In this document: piece by piece, positions 43,665 through 53,250 of the stretch
Position numbering within the stretch: position 1 is the first letter of the stretch
Layout of the letters: each line of letters opens with the position of its first letter
Assembly: GCF_900104645.1 (NCBI RefSeq)
Contig: NZ_FNWE01000002.1
Span: forward strand, 759,289 to 823,288
Length of the DNA: 64,000 bases
Direction: 5' to 3'
Source of the DNA: Alterileibacterium massiliense
GTDB lineage: Bacteria > Bacillota > Clostridia > Peptostreptococcales > Anaerovoracaceae
Translations under genes and position numbers: made by a program
Notes under the pieces: model-generated
What the model was told of the DNA's origin: nothing
The model's input: the letters and a program-made list of their open reading frames with translations, nothing else
The model's database searches: none

Positions 43665-44379
43665 GGAAGTTATAGGAATCATAGGTGCTATGGATACAGA
43701 GGTTGCTGGCCTAATATCTAAAATTGATTTCTTGGATAAAAAGTCAATATATGGAAATGATTTTTACTTAGGAAAGATAGATGATACTGATGTGGTTATT
43801 GCTAAATCAGGAATAGGTAAGGTTAACTCAGGAATTTGTACCCAGATTATGATAGATAGATTTGAAATTACAGCCTTAATCAACACTGGAATAGCGGGAG
43901 GACTTGAGCCTTCGCTTCATATAGGTGATATATGTATCGGTAATAAGATGATTCAGCATGATTATGATTTAACTCCATTCGGATATGTTAAGGGATATAT
44001 ACCAAATGGTTCTGGTGGAGATAAGCCAACGGAATTTGAATCAGATAAAAGGCTTGTTGATATTGTTGAGAAGGCTTCTGATGAAATCAGTTATAGCGAA
44101 AGAGTTTTAAAGGGCACTATAGTGTCAGGCGATCAATTTATAGCGGATTTATCAAAGAAAAAATCTTTGCATGAGGAATTTGATGCTATTGCTGCAGAGA
44201 TGGAAGGAGCTGCGATTGCACATTGTGCTTCCCGTGCAGGTATTCCTTTTGTTGTCATAAGGGTTATATCAGACCTTGCCAATGGTGACGGACCTGCTTC
44301 GTTTGAAGAATTTGAAAAAGATGCTACAAATTTATCAATTGCAATAACCGAAAGAGCGATTAGTTTGCTTAATAGTTGA
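43654..44379 (+). CDS. mtnN: 5'-methylthioadenosine/S-adenosylhomocysteine nucleosidase
   Basis: This 241-residue enzyme removes adenine from MTA and SAH, supplying S-ribosylhomocysteine to LuxS. Characteristic segments are GIIGAMDTEV, TGIAGGLEPSLHIGDI, VSGDQFIAD, the EMEGAAIAH active-site loop and VVIRVISDLAN with the catalytic Asp. The overlap with luxS makes the functional pair certain. Confidence 0.95.
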   Translation: MKNREVIGIIGAMDTEVAGLISKIDFLDKKSIYGNDFYLGKIDDTDVVIAKSGIGKVNSGICTQIMIDRFEITALINTGIAGGLEPSLHIGDICIGNKMIQHDYDLTPFGYVKGYIPNGSGGDKPTEFESDKRLVDIVEKASDEISYSERVLKGTIVSGDQFIADLSKKKSLHEEFDAIAAEMEGAAIAHCASRAGIPFVVIRVISDLANGDGPASFEEFEKDATNLSIAITERAISLLNS

Positions 44380-44408
44380 TCTTCGAGGAGAAATTTTGAG
44401 GAGAAATA

Positions 44409-45161
44409 ATGAAATTTAGCATAGATTTAGATGTCAAGTCATATGAGGTGGATTCTAGATCGGTTATTAGGCCGTCTGTAATTCTTCAATATATGCAGGA
44501 AGCTATGGAAAAGCAAATGCAAAAGTCCGACATGGGATATAAGGAGCTATTTGATATAAAAAGGCTTGCTTTTATAGTCAGCAGAATGAGCATCGAAATC
44601 TTTAAAACGATAAAGCAAAATGATAAGCTCAGGGTGAATACATGGTGCGGAATGTGCAAGGGTGCAATATATCCTAGGTATTATGAAATATTAAGAGGTA
44701 ATGATGTCTGCGTTAGGGCATCTAGTAAATGGGGACTCGTCGGAGTAGATAAAAAAAATATTCTGCTTGACGGAGAATATGATATTAGTGCTTATCCAAT
44801 AGACGATGAAATAAAACTGGGTATACCTGATAGGGTAAGGCAGCCTAGGGATATAGAGTATAAACAAATAGCCGATATAGAAGTTAGATATTCTAAAATA
44901 GATATAAATAAACACATAAATAATACTATGTATGCAGATCTTCTATATGATTTTATACCGCAGATTGAGGAATATAATTTGACATCTATGAATTTCAGAT
45001 TTGTTCATGAAGCAAGGCTTGGAGATGTACTAAGCATATATGAAAGCGATTTCATGCCACCTAGCGTGGTTGATCCAAAAGCAGAAAAAATAATATATAT
45101 TCACTCTAAAATAGGTGGGAAGAAAAATGTCGAAGCAAGCTTCGGATTAAAAAAACGATAA
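44409..45161 (+). CDS. Acyl-ACP thioesterase
   Basis: The 250-residue protein has a double hot-dog fold of the acyl-ACP thioesterase family. It starts FSIDLDVKSYEVDSRSVIRP, has INKHINNTMYADLLYDFIP (the N-x-H-x-N-N catalytic pattern, Asn and His in the second hot dog), and is typical of clostridial FatA/B relatives. It releases free fatty acids from ACP. AGGAG(A)AA precedes the ATG. A strong terminator follows. Confidence 0.85.
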   Translation: MKFSIDLDVKSYEVDSRSVIRPSVILQYMQEAMEKQMQKSDMGYKELFDIKRLAFIVSRMSIEIFKTIKQNDKLRVNTWCGMCKGAIYPRYYEILRGNDVCVRASSKWGLVGVDKKNILLDGEYDISAYPIDDEIKLGIPDRVRQPRDIEYKQIADIEVRYSKIDINKHINNTMYADLLYDFIPQIEEYNLTSMNFRFVHEARLGDVLSIYESDFMPPSVVDPKAEKIIYIHSKIGGKKNVEASFGLKKR

Positions 45162-45190
45162 AAAAATAATAGATATAATTAATATAAAAA

Positions 45191-45222
45191 AGTAATCAGG
45201 GTAGACCTGATTACTTTTTTTA
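45191..45222 (+). terminator. Rho-independent terminator
   Basis: AGTAATCAGG (45191-45200) pairs perfectly with CCTGATTACT (45206-45215), followed by a T run. It closes the luxS-mtnN-thioesterase unit before the dcw cluster. Confidence 0.9.
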
Positions 45223-45327
45223 TGCAAAAAATAAATAAAGCTAAAAAGAACATATATTCTATTTTTTGTATAAAAAAACAAAAAAAATAAAAAAATGGAG
45301 GGAAATACAAGTAAAATTATTGCATAA

Positions 45328-45357
45328 TGTAGTAAAGTGTTGTAAAATGGTGGAAAT
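45328..45357 (+). promoter_or_regulatory. Candidate MraZ binding boxes
   Basis: Three tandem 10-base repeats (TGTAGTAAAG, TGTTGTAAAA, TGGTGGAAAT; pattern TGNNGNAAAN) lie 106 bases before mraZ. MraZ proteins bind short direct repeats spaced by one helical turn upstream of their own operon, so autorepression here is likely. Confidence 0.6.
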
Positions 45358-45366
45358 TAAAGATAA

Positions 45367-45411
45367 GCCTTGCTCTCAAGCGACCTAATGCGTGTTGCAA
45401 AGGAGCAAGGC
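45367..45411 (+). promoter_or_regulatory. Stem-loop in the mraZ leader
   Basis: GCCTTGCTC (45367-45375) pairs perfectly with GAGCAAGGC (45403-45411). There is no T run, so it is not a terminator. It may protect the 5' end or regulate translation of the long dcw message. No known riboswitch is recognised. Confidence 0.55.
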
Positions 45412-45463
45412 AGATAAAAACTAAGATAGATAAAAAATATAAAGTTAAAAACTGAGGATATAG

Positions 45464-45895
45464 ATGTTCACCGGTACATACGAAAATTCCATTGATGGCA
45501 AAAATAGAATGATTATTCCATCTAAGCATCGTGAGAAGCTTGGCGGAAGATGTATGCTCAGCAGAGGGTTTGATAAATGCCTCTATATTTATGCTATGGA
45601 AGATTGGGAAGTACAGGTTGAAAAATTTAAAAAATTAAAGCAGTCCGATAGAGATGTTCGTAAATTCATAAGAGAATTTTTTTCAAATACAGAAGAATGC
45701 CAACTTGATAGTCAAGGAAGAATATTAATTCCATTAAATCTAAGAAAATATGCAAATATCAACAAGGATCTCGTAACTAAGGGAGCCATGGACAAGATAG
45801 AAATTTGGAGCAAGGAAGAATATGTTGATCCTGAGGGAGAAAATATGATGGACAATGAAGAATTTCTTGCAAAACTCGATATGTACGACTTATAG
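45464..45895 (+). CDS. mraZ: Transcriptional regulator MraZ
   Basis: This 143-residue DNA-binding protein, first gene of the dcw cluster, has two SpoVT/AbrB-like halves. The first half begins MFTGTYENSIDGKNRMIIPS; the second has CQLDSQGRILIPLNLR. These are the paired DxxGR signatures of the family. It normally represses its own operon through the repeats just upstream. The stop is 10 bases before rsmH. Confidence 0.95.
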   Translation: MFTGTYENSIDGKNRMIIPSKHREKLGGRCMLSRGFDKCLYIYAMEDWEVQVEKFKKLKQSDRDVRKFIREFFSNTEECQLDSQGRILIPLNLRKYANINKDLVTKGAMDKIEIWSKEEYVDPEGENMMDNEEFLAKLDMYDL

Positions 45896-45905
45896 GGGGA
45901 TTTAG

Positions 45906-46835
45906 GTGGAATTTAAGCATACACCGGTACTCTTTGAGGAAGTAATAAGAGAACTAAGGATAAAACCTGATGGTATATACATGGATGGAACCCTTGGAGG
46001 AGGAGGACATTCAGAGGGAATATGCAAGAAGCTTAATAGACAAGGCGTCCTTCTTGCCGTAGATAGAGATGTTGATGCCTTAGAGGCATCGAGAAAAAGA
46101 TTGAACGACTTCAAGTGCAATATTCAATTTATTCACTCTAGTTATAGCAATGAAGAGCTTATATTTGAAGAATTTAATAAGGTAGACGGAATACTTTTAG
46201 ATCTAGGTGTGTCATCATTTCAGCTAGACAATGCGAATCGTGGTTTTTCATATATGAACGATGCACCCATGGATATGAGAATGAATGAAGAAGATGAATT
46301 TACAGCATATGATGTTGTAAATGGGTATTCAGAGGAAAAGCTCACCGAAATTATAAGAGATTATGGTGAAGAAAGATGGGCATCAAGGATAGCTAATTTC
46401 ATAGTTAATGAGAGAGAAAAAGAGCCGATAATAAGGACAGTAGAACTAGCTGAAATAATAAAAAAAGCGATTCCTGCAGCAGCCAGAAGAAAGGGTCCAC
46501 ACCCTGCAAAAAGAACTTTTCAAGCCATAAGGATTGAAGTAAATGGTGAATTATCTCATTTAAAAAAGGCTATGGAAATTTTGCCAAACCACTTAAATTC
46601 CGGAGGGAGAATGGCAATAATATCCTTTCATTCATTAGAAGATCGAATAGTAAAAGAGGCAATTAACGATAAACTCAATCCATGCACCTGCCCACCGGAT
46701 TTTCCAATATGTGTGTGTGGAAAAAAGACAGATATAAAGAAAGTGTCAAAGAAACCAATTTTGCCATCAAGCGAGGAAATAGATTCTAATCCAAGAGCGA
46801 GAAGTGCAAAGTTAAGAATTATAGAAAAGTTGTAA
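45906..46835 (+). CDS. rsmH: 16S rRNA (cytosine-1402-N4)-methyltransferase
   Basis: This 309-residue SAM enzyme starts [12 protein letters not shown] and has the SAM motif [12 protein letters not shown] and [12 protein letters not shown], all typical of RsmH/MraW. The [13 protein letters not shown] segment and a C-terminal zinc-like [13 protein letters not shown] motif are also present. It modifies the ribosomal P site. Second gene of the dcw cluster. Confidence 0.97.
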   Translation: MEFKHTPVLFEEVIRELRIKPDGIYMDGTLGGGGHSEGICKKLNRQGVLLAVDRDVDALEASRKRLNDFKCNIQFIHSSYSNEELIFEEFNKVDGILLDLGVSSFQLDNANRGFSYMNDAPMDMRMNEEDEFTAYDVVNGYSEEKLTEIIRDYGEERWASRIANFIVNEREKEPIIRTVELAEIIKKAIPAAARRKGPHPAKRTFQAIRIEVNGELSHLKKAMEILPNHLNSGGRMAIISFHSLEDRIVKEAINDKLNPCTCPPDFPICVCGKKTDIKKVSKKPILPSSEEIDSNPRARSAKLRIIEKL

Positions 46836-46870
46836 TCATTGATGCGGAATAGATAAAAAAGGAGATGGAC

Positions 46871-47275
46871 ATGGCATCAATAGCTGTAGGAAATGGATAT
46901 GCAGGTGAACTTGCTGCTAAGAGAATTAAAGCAAAGAAGGTTAGAGAGAGAACAGCATTAGCGAGAAAACAGATTGTATTAACAATAATATGTATTGGAA
47001 CATTATTATTAATTGCAGTAATGCTTTCAGCAGCATCAGCCAATATAAAGCTTGAAAACAACAGGCTGGAGGGGCTTAATGCCAATATCGAGGCAGAAAT
47101 TGACGCACTTAATGGTAGTATGAGTGATGCTAACAATATAAGTATTATTGAGGATAAAGCCATAAATGAATATGGAATGATACATCAGAGCAAATCAAAC
47201 ATTAAAAAAATTGATGGGGATAAATCAGGCAATATTGATTTAGCGGATAAAATCAAACAAGATGCCTTTAAATAA
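46871..47275 (+). CDS. ftsL: FtsL-like cell-division protein
   Basis: This 134-residue bitopic membrane protein has a short cytoplasmic N-terminus, one helix (IVLTIICIGTLLLIAVMLSA) and a coiled-coil segment (NIKLENNRLEGLNANIEAEI). That is the layout of FtsL/DivIC septum initiators at this dcw position. The ATG at 46871 is preferred because the one at 46865 leaves no space after GGAG. Sequence alone does not separate FtsL from DivIC. Confidence 0.75.
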   Translation: MASIAVGNGYAGELAAKRIKAKKVRERTALARKQIVLTIICIGTLLLIAVMLSAASANIKLENNRLEGLNANIEAEIDALNGSMSDANNISIIEDKAINEYGMIHQSKSNIKKIDGDKSGNIDLADKIKQDAFK

Positions 47276-47294
47276 GAACAAAATCAATAACGAA

Positions 47295-47330
47295 GCCGCT
47301 AATTCTTTTTATGAATTAGTGGCTTTTTTT
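47295..47330 (+). terminator. Terminator inside the dcw cluster
   Basis: GCCGCTAATTC (47295-47305) pairs with GAATTAGTGGC (47313-47323, one G-U), followed by TTTTTTT. It lies between ftsL and the PBP gene, so the first three genes could form a separate transcript or be attenuated. Confidence 0.85.
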
Positions 47331-47383
47331 AAATAATTTTGCGATAATAAAAACATAAAATTTTGGAATGGTGAAACGCATAT

Positions 47384-49402
47384 ATGAAAAAAAGCGAAAT
47401 AAAAAATAAAATCGGCGGAAATAGGGTAAGTGCATATAATAAAAAAAGATTGATGATTGGCTTTATTATTATAGTACTACTTTTTACTACCTTGCTTTTC
47501 AGAGTTGCCTATCTACAGGTTGTAAAAGGTGATAAGTTAGCAGAGATGGCTGATTCGATGCAAAAAATAGATAGTGCAATATTGCCAACTAGAGGTCAAA
47601 TTTACGATGCTAATAGGAAGCCTATTGCAGAAACAGTTAAAATTTATAAATTATATGGATATACAAACAATTTATATAAGTCATCAGAGCTAAAAGAAGC
47701 AGAAAAAAATAGCAATCTAAAGGAAATGTGCAAGATTACTAAGGTGCCTGAAAAAGAAATGAAGAAAAAGTTCACCGGAGTTGATAATTTGGCAGTGCTT
47801 GCAAGCGGACTGGATCAGAAACAGGTCGATAAGCTCGAGAAAAAATTCGGTGCACAGATTGTTGTAAAAACAGAATCAAGGCGTATATATCCAAACAAAC
47901 AGATGGCTTCTCAGATTATAGGTAATGTAGACGGAAATATGGTCGGAAGGAGTGGAATTGAAAGCAAATATAATGAAGAATTAACAGGCACAAAGGGTAG
48001 AGCGATCAAGACGGCAGATAGTCAAGGCAATACGCTCTCAGGAAGCAGATCTAAGTTATATAAACCGAGAGACGGTTATAATGTAATTACTACAATTGAT
48101 GAAGTTATACAAAATTATACAGAGGAAGCTTTGGAAGAGGGAATGAAAAAAACTAAGGCTGAATCAATAAACTGTATAGTTATGAACCCAAAGACAGGAG
48201 ATGTTTTAGCTGTTGCGAGAACTCCAGGATATGACCCAAACTCACCAAACAAGCCCATTGATAATGAAGAAAATAAAAAATTCCAGAAATTAAGTCTTAA
48301 AGATAAGAATGAATACCTTTCTAATATGTGGTCGATACCTGCTGTAAGCAGTGATTATGAACCAGGGTCTACATTTAAGCTTTTGGTAGCTGCGGCAGCA
48401 ATTGACTCTGGTGCTGCAACAGAGAAAACCGAATACTACTGCAATGGAACTAAGAATGTTGATGGAGTAACCTTGCATTGCTGGGGTGCAGCACATGGAA
48501 AGCAAAACCTTAAAGAAGCTGTAGGGAACTCATGTAACCCCGCAATGGCAACGGTTGCCCTTGACATGGGCTCTGAAAAGCTATATAGATATATGAACTT
48601 ATTCGGGTTAAATGATAGGACAAATATTGATTTGCCGGGAGAAACATCATCAATAATAAAGAAAAAAACAGATCTAACATCGGTTGATCTCGCTACAACC
48701 GGATATGGCCATGGTCTTGCTATAACACCTATTCAAATTCTAACAGCGGTTAACTCACTAGGTAATGACGGCTGGTTAATGAAACCAAGAATAGTCAGCA
48801 AGATAGAAGATAAGAATGGCAAAACTATAAAGGAATTTAAAAAGAAAAAAGTAAGACAGGTAATATCGAAAAAGACAGCAGATGAGATGAGAGATATTAT
48901 GGAATATTATGTAAGAGAAGCTGGAGGAACAATTGCATATATTCCAGGATATAGGGTAGGTGGAAAAACGGGTACCGCATATATTGCTGAAGATGGAAAG
49001 TATTCTTCGGATACTATCGCATCATTTGTGGGAATGGCACCTATGGATGATCCCGAGGTTTCAATTATAGTAATAGTAAATAGATCAAAGAAAGCTAATT
49101 TCGGTGCTACTGCAGCAGGTCCTATTATGAGAGAGATACTCGAAAAAACCTTAGAATATAAAGGTGTTGAAAGAAAGTATTCAGAAGAAGAGAAGTCAAA
49201 GATTAGCGATAAAAAGATAAAGGTTCCAGATGTAACAAATATCAATAGCAATAGGGCAAAGGCAATAATTAAGTCTAATGGATTTAATTATATAATAACT
49301 CCGGATAATGGGGATGATTCGTCATTTAATGTTATCGACCAATATCCTAAAGCTGGAACTGAGCTTCCAAAGGGAAGCACGGTATACATATATAAAGAGT
49401 AG
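47384..49402 (+). CDS. Class B penicillin-binding protein with PASTA domain (SpoVD/FtsI type)
   Basis: The 672-residue peptidoglycan transpeptidase has an N-terminal helix (IGFIIIVLLFTTLLFRVAYL), dimerisation domain and transpeptidase domain. Active-site motifs are PGSTFK (SxxK), GNSCNPAM (SxN) and VGGKTGTAY (KTG). A single C-terminal PASTA domain (KVPDVTNINSNRAKAIIKSN) ends the protein. It would cross-link septal wall. Whether it is the vegetative FtsI or the sporulation SpoVD cannot be decided from this copy. Confidence 0.92.
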   Translation: MKKSEIKNKIGGNRVSAYNKKRLMIGFIIIVLLFTTLLFRVAYLQVVKGDKLAEMADSMQKIDSAILPTRGQIYDANRKPIAETVKIYKLYGYTNNLYKSSELKEAEKNSNLKEMCKITKVPEKEMKKKFTGVDNLAVLASGLDQKQVDKLEKKFGAQIVVKTESRRIYPNKQMASQIIGNVDGNMVGRSGIESKYNEELTGTKGRAIKTADSQGNTLSGSRSKLYKPRDGYNVITTIDEVIQNYTEEALEEGMKKTKAESINCIVMNPKTGDVLAVARTPGYDPNSPNKPIDNEENKKFQKLSLKDKNEYLSNMWSIPAVSSDYEPGSTFKLLVAAAAIDSGAATEKTEYYCNGTKNVDGVTLHCWGAAHGKQNLKEAVGNSCNPAMATVALDMGSEKLYRYMNLFGLNDRTNIDLPGETSSIIKKKTDLTSVDLATTGYGHGLAITPIQILTAVNSLGNDGWLMKPRIVSKIEDKNGKTIKEFKKKKVRQVISKKTADEMRDIMEYYVREAGGTIAYIPGYRVGGKTGTAYIAEDGKYSSDTIASFVGMAPMDDPEVSIIVIVNRSKKANFGATAAGPIMREILEKTLEYKGVERKYSEEEKSKISDKKIKVPDVTNINSNRAKAIIKSNGFNYIITPDNGDDSSFNVIDQYPKAGTELPKGSTVYIYKE

Positions 49403-49422
49403 TTAATTATAAGGAGTAATTG

Positions 49423-50874
49423 ATGAAAAAAATATCACCTGAATATATCTCATCTGCATTAAGATGCAAGTTTTTCAAAAACTCTGATGAGCTAGTTAGT
49501 GGCGTTTTTATTGATTCAAGAAAGGTTACTGATGGAGGTATATTCTTCTGTATAATTGGAAATGTTAATGACGCACATAAATTCATACCAGATGTTCAAA
49601 AAACTGGTTGTAAGAATATTGTACTTTCAGATATTAATTGGGCTAATAAATTAATAGATGAGGGAGGGACAAATATTTATTTAGTTGAAGATACAACGAG
49701 GGCATTAATGGATCTTGCTACTAAATATTTTGCCGATTGGAAAAATATCATCAAAATTGGAGTGACAGGAAGCGACGGAAAGACGAGCACAAAGGAATTT
49801 CTTTATTCAGCTCTTTCTTCAAAATATAGGGTAGGTAAAACAAAGGGCAACTTTAATAGCGAATATGGCGTGGCACTTACTATTTTTGATTTTGAAGATG
49901 ATATTGAGGTAGCGGTAATAGAGATGGGAGTTGGAGATACCACTCGCATGGGGGATTTAAGAAATATTGTAGACCCAGATGGGGCGATAATTACAAATAT
50001 TGGCACCTCTCATCTTGAAACATTTAAAACAAGAGAAAATTTAGCTATAGAAAAATTAAAGATTGCAGAGGGATTCGATAAAAAAAATCCACTTGTGGTC
50101 AATTCAGATAATGACATACTTGGGAGCGAAAAACTTCTGAATTTAATAAAGGGTGATCCATATGTAATCAAGGTCGGCACAAAGAATAATTCATCATATA
50201 AGATTTATGATATTAAAGATTTAGGAATTGACGGCATAAAATGTAAACTGCGTTTTTCTGATGATATAATTGAGAAGATGAAAAAAGCAGGTAAAACAAG
50301 CAATAAATCGAGTGAAGTAGCAGACCTAAACCTTAGAGCAATAGGAAGGCACAACCTTTTGAATGCTACAGAGGCTCTTGCACTTGCAGTTGGTATAGGC
50401 GTGCCTCTCTGTGATGCAATAGAAGGTATTAATAAGACAGATATTAATATAAATGAAAAAAGGCTTGATATAATAAGAGCCAAAGACTGGACAATAATAA
50501 ATGATACATATAATGCAAGCCCAGAATCGATGATAGCTGGAATTGATGTTTTGATAAATAGCAAGGCGTCGAGATATGTATCAATTCTAGGTGACATGCT
50601 CGAGCTTGGACAAAATTCAGAAGAAGGGCATATGATTGTAGGGAAGTATCTTGCTTGTAAAGGCGTAGATCTATTGATAACAGTAGGAGAAAGGGCAAGG
50701 GATATAGCCAGAGGTGCAAGGGAAAATGGCATTAGAAATATCATTGAATATAAGGATTTAGATGAAGCCAAAGATAATATAAGACGGAATATTTGTAAAG
50801 GCGATTTGATTTTAATAAAGGCATCTAGGGGAATGATGCTAGAAAATATTGCAGAGGAGTTAAAATGTATATAA
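49423..50874 (+). CDS. murF: UDP-N-acetylmuramoyl-tripeptide--D-Ala-D-Ala ligase
   Basis: This 483-residue ligase adds D-Ala-D-Ala to the muropeptide precursor. The ATP loop GVTGSDGKTSTKEF, EMGVGDTTRMGDL and YNASPESM motifs fit MurF. The ATG at 49423 follows AAGGAG. It overlaps mraY by 10 bases. murE is not next to it, unlike in many Bacillota. Confidence 0.93.
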   Translation: MKKISPEYISSALRCKFFKNSDELVSGVFIDSRKVTDGGIFFCIIGNVNDAHKFIPDVQKTGCKNIVLSDINWANKLIDEGGTNIYLVEDTTRALMDLATKYFADWKNIIKIGVTGSDGKTSTKEFLYSALSSKYRVGKTKGNFNSEYGVALTIFDFEDDIEVAVIEMGVGDTTRMGDLRNIVDPDGAIITNIGTSHLETFKTRENLAIEKLKIAEGFDKKNPLVVNSDNDILGSEKLLNLIKGDPYVIKVGTKNNSSYKIYDIKDLGIDGIKCKLRFSDDIIEKMKKAGKTSNKSSEVADLNLRAIGRHNLLNATEALALAVGIGVPLCDAIEGINKTDININEKRLDIIRAKDWTIINDTYNASPESMIAGIDVLINSKASRYVSILGDMLELGQNSEEGHMIVGKYLACKGVDLLITVGERARDIARGARENGIRNIIEYKDLDEAKDNIRRNICKGDLILIKASRGMMLENIAEELKCI

Positions 50875-51824
50875 ATAATGCGAAAATGTGCCTAATTATT
50901 TCTATGATTGTTTCGTGGTATATAACAAAAAAATTGATACCAATTTTTCGTCATAAACAGTTAGGACAATATATAAGAGAAGAGGGACCAAAGGCTCATT
51001 TGAGCAAAAAAGGAACACCGACAATGGGTGGAATTGCCATTATCGCCGGCGTTACGACTGGACTTCTAATAGGCAAAATTTTTACCTTAGATACCTTGAT
51101 GATAATAATTACGATGTTTTTGTTTGGGCTTATTGGATTTATTGACGATTATGAAAAAATTGCAAAAAAGAATAATTTGGGCATGACTCCAAAACAAAAG
51201 ATCGCTCTTCAATTGCTTTTTAGCTTGCTTATTGCTCTTTACATGATGATTTTTAAAGATGATGGTACTTTGATTTTTGTTCCATTTATAAAAAAATATA
51301 TTGATTTCGGCATATTATTCATACCATTTGTTATTTTTGTTGAACTTGCTATGTCTAACGCGGTTAATCTTACAGACGGGCTTGATGGGCTTGCATCTAG
51401 TGTTACACTTGTTTTTTCAATCATTTTGATAGCTATTGGTATATCTAAGCAGGACAAAATCTTGGTTGTAACAGGGGCTTCAACGGCTGGAGCACTTGTA
51501 GGATTCTTATATTTTAACTGGAGTCCAGCAAAGATATTTATGGGGGATACGGGTTCTATGGCTCTCGGTGGACTGCTATCTGCGGTTGCTATTGTAACGA
51601 AGATGGAGCTACTTCTTCCAATCATTGGAATAATCTATGTTTTGGAAGCATTATCAGTTATTCTTCAGGTCACTTATTTTAAGAAAACAGGCGGGAAAAG
51701 ACTTTTTAGAATGTCTCCTCTTCATCATCATTTTGAATTAGGCGGAATGAGCGAGAAAAAAATATCATTTTTATTCAGCTTTGTAACGCTTATATTTGGA
51801 ATTATAGCATTTATATTTTCATAG
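50865..51824 (+). CDS. mraY: Phospho-N-acetylmuramoyl-pentapeptide transferase
   Basis: This 319-residue, ten-helix membrane enzyme makes lipid I. GTPTMGG, DDYEK (catalytic Asp pair), NAVNLTDGLDGLA and MSPLHHHFELGG are the diagnostic motifs. It overlaps murF and precedes murD, the standard order. Confidence 0.97.
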   Translation: MYINNAKMCLIISMIVSWYITKKLIPIFRHKQLGQYIREEGPKAHLSKKGTPTMGGIAIIAGVTTGLLIGKIFTLDTLMIIITMFLFGLIGFIDDYEKIAKKNNLGMTPKQKIALQLLFSLLIALYMMIFKDDGTLIFVPFIKKYIDFGILFIPFVIFVELAMSNAVNLTDGLDGLASSVTLVFSIILIAIGISKQDKILVVTGASTAGALVGFLYFNWSPAKIFMGDTGSMALGGLLSAVAIVTKMELLLPIIGIIYVLEALSVILQVTYFKKTGGKRLFRMSPLHHHFELGGMSEKKISFLFSFVTLIFGIIAFIFS

Positions 51825-51849
51825 AAAATTTTGAGAAAATAGGGAGTTT

Positions 51850-53238
51850 ATGATGGAAAATAGAGATGTAAATATACAAAGAATTAAAGATAAAAAAATA
51901 ATTGTAGTTGGAATGGGTAAATCAGGTCAGGCGGTAGTTAAAGCACTTAAAGAGATTGGAAGCGATATTAGCATTCAAGATAGCAATCCGAGAGAAAATA
52001 TGAAGCCTGCTATCATTTCTTACATTGAAAAAGCTGAGATTCCTGCTTATTTCGGATCATTTCCAAAAAACATAGAAGATTTTGACATGATGGTTTTAAG
52101 CCCTGGCGTTTCATTAGAACTCGAAATTGTCAAAGAAGCGATTAGAAAAGGCGTAGAGGTCATTGGTGAACTTGAACTAGCATATAGACTTTCGAAAGGA
52201 AGATATATTGCAATCACAGGTACTAATGGAAAAACTACTACAACTACTCTGGTAGGAGAAATTTTTAAAGAAGCAAATAAGAGAGCATATGTGGTTGGTA
52301 ACATTGGTAATCCAGCGATAACAGATGCTCTTATATCAGAGGATAGCGACTGTTTTATCTCTGAAGTTAGCAGTTTTCAGCTCGAAACAGTTGACAGATT
52401 TAAACCATCTATATCAGCTATATTAAATTTTACGCCGGATCATCTTAATAGACACCATACCATGCAAGCTTATGGTATGGCAAAGGCTCGCATATTTGCT
52501 AATCAAAATTTTGGTGATTATCTTATAATAAATAAAGATGATACCGCTTGCTACAAACTCTCTCTTAATGCAAAAGCAAATATTATTCCATTTAGCAGAA
52601 AGGAAAAGCTTGACAAGGGGGCTTATCTTGATGATGGATTTATCGTCATAAAAGATGAAAATAAAAATGAATATAAAATATGTAAGGTTGATGATATTAA
52701 AATTCCAGGGAACCATAATATAGAAAATATATTAGCAGCATCAGCAATCTCATTTTTTGCAGGAATAAAGCCTGAAATAATAAGAGAAACTATTAAGAAC
52801 TTTTCCGGAGTTGAGCACAGAATTGAATATTCAGGAGAAGTAGATGGAGTTAAATTTTATAATGATTCAAAAGGTACAAATGTCGATGCGAGCATAATAG
52901 CTTTAAAAGCGTTGAAAAACAAAATAATACTGATTGCAGGTGGAGATGGAAAAGGTCAGGACTTCAAAGAACTTGCAAAAAACTTAGCTGGCAGGGTAAA
53001 AGCTGTTATATTATATGGAAGAGATGCGGGACTTATAGAGAAGGATATAAATGAACAAAATTTTAGTGAAGTATATTTAGAAAAAGACCTTCCTAGCAGC
53101 GTTGCTAAAGCCTTTGAAATATCTGAGAAAGGAGATAAGATTCTATTATCACCTGCTTGTGCAAGCTGGGATATGTACGACAGTTATATTCAAAGAGGAA
53201 ATCATTTTAAAGAATGTGTTAATTCACTTTTAAAATAA
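51850..53238 (+). CDS. murD: UDP-N-acetylmuramoylalanine--D-glutamate ligase
   Basis: This 462-residue ligase has the ATP motif AITGTNGKTTTTTL, NFTPDHLNRH and NDSKGTNVDA, typical of MurD. It adds D-Glu to UDP-MurNAc-Ala. AGGGAG precedes the first ATG; a second ATG at 51853 is equally possible. Confidence 0.96.
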   Translation: MMENRDVNIQRIKDKKIIVVGMGKSGQAVVKALKEIGSDISIQDSNPRENMKPAIISYIEKAEIPAYFGSFPKNIEDFDMMVLSPGVSLELEIVKEAIRKGVEVIGELELAYRLSKGRYIAITGTNGKTTTTTLVGEIFKEANKRAYVVGNIGNPAITDALISEDSDCFISEVSSFQLETVDRFKPSISAILNFTPDHLNRHHTMQAYGMAKARIFANQNFGDYLIINKDDTACYKLSLNAKANIIPFSRKEKLDKGAYLDDGFIVIKDENKNEYKICKVDDIKIPGNHNIENILAASAISFFAGIKPEIIRETIKNFSGVEHRIEYSGEVDGVKFYNDSKGTNVDASIIALKALKNKIILIAGGDGKGQDFKELAKNLAGRVKAVILYGRDAGLIEKDINEQNFSEVYLEKDLPSSVAKAFEISEKGDKILLSPACASWDMYDSYIQRGNHFKECVNSLLK

Positions 53239-53250
53239 ATATATTTAAAA

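Noticed and set aside
46819-47163. Long minus-strand frames opposite housekeeping genes (for example here and at 50205-50771)
   Set aside because: They lie opposite well-identified genes, have hydrophobic low-complexity composition and lack ribosome sites; they are shadows.
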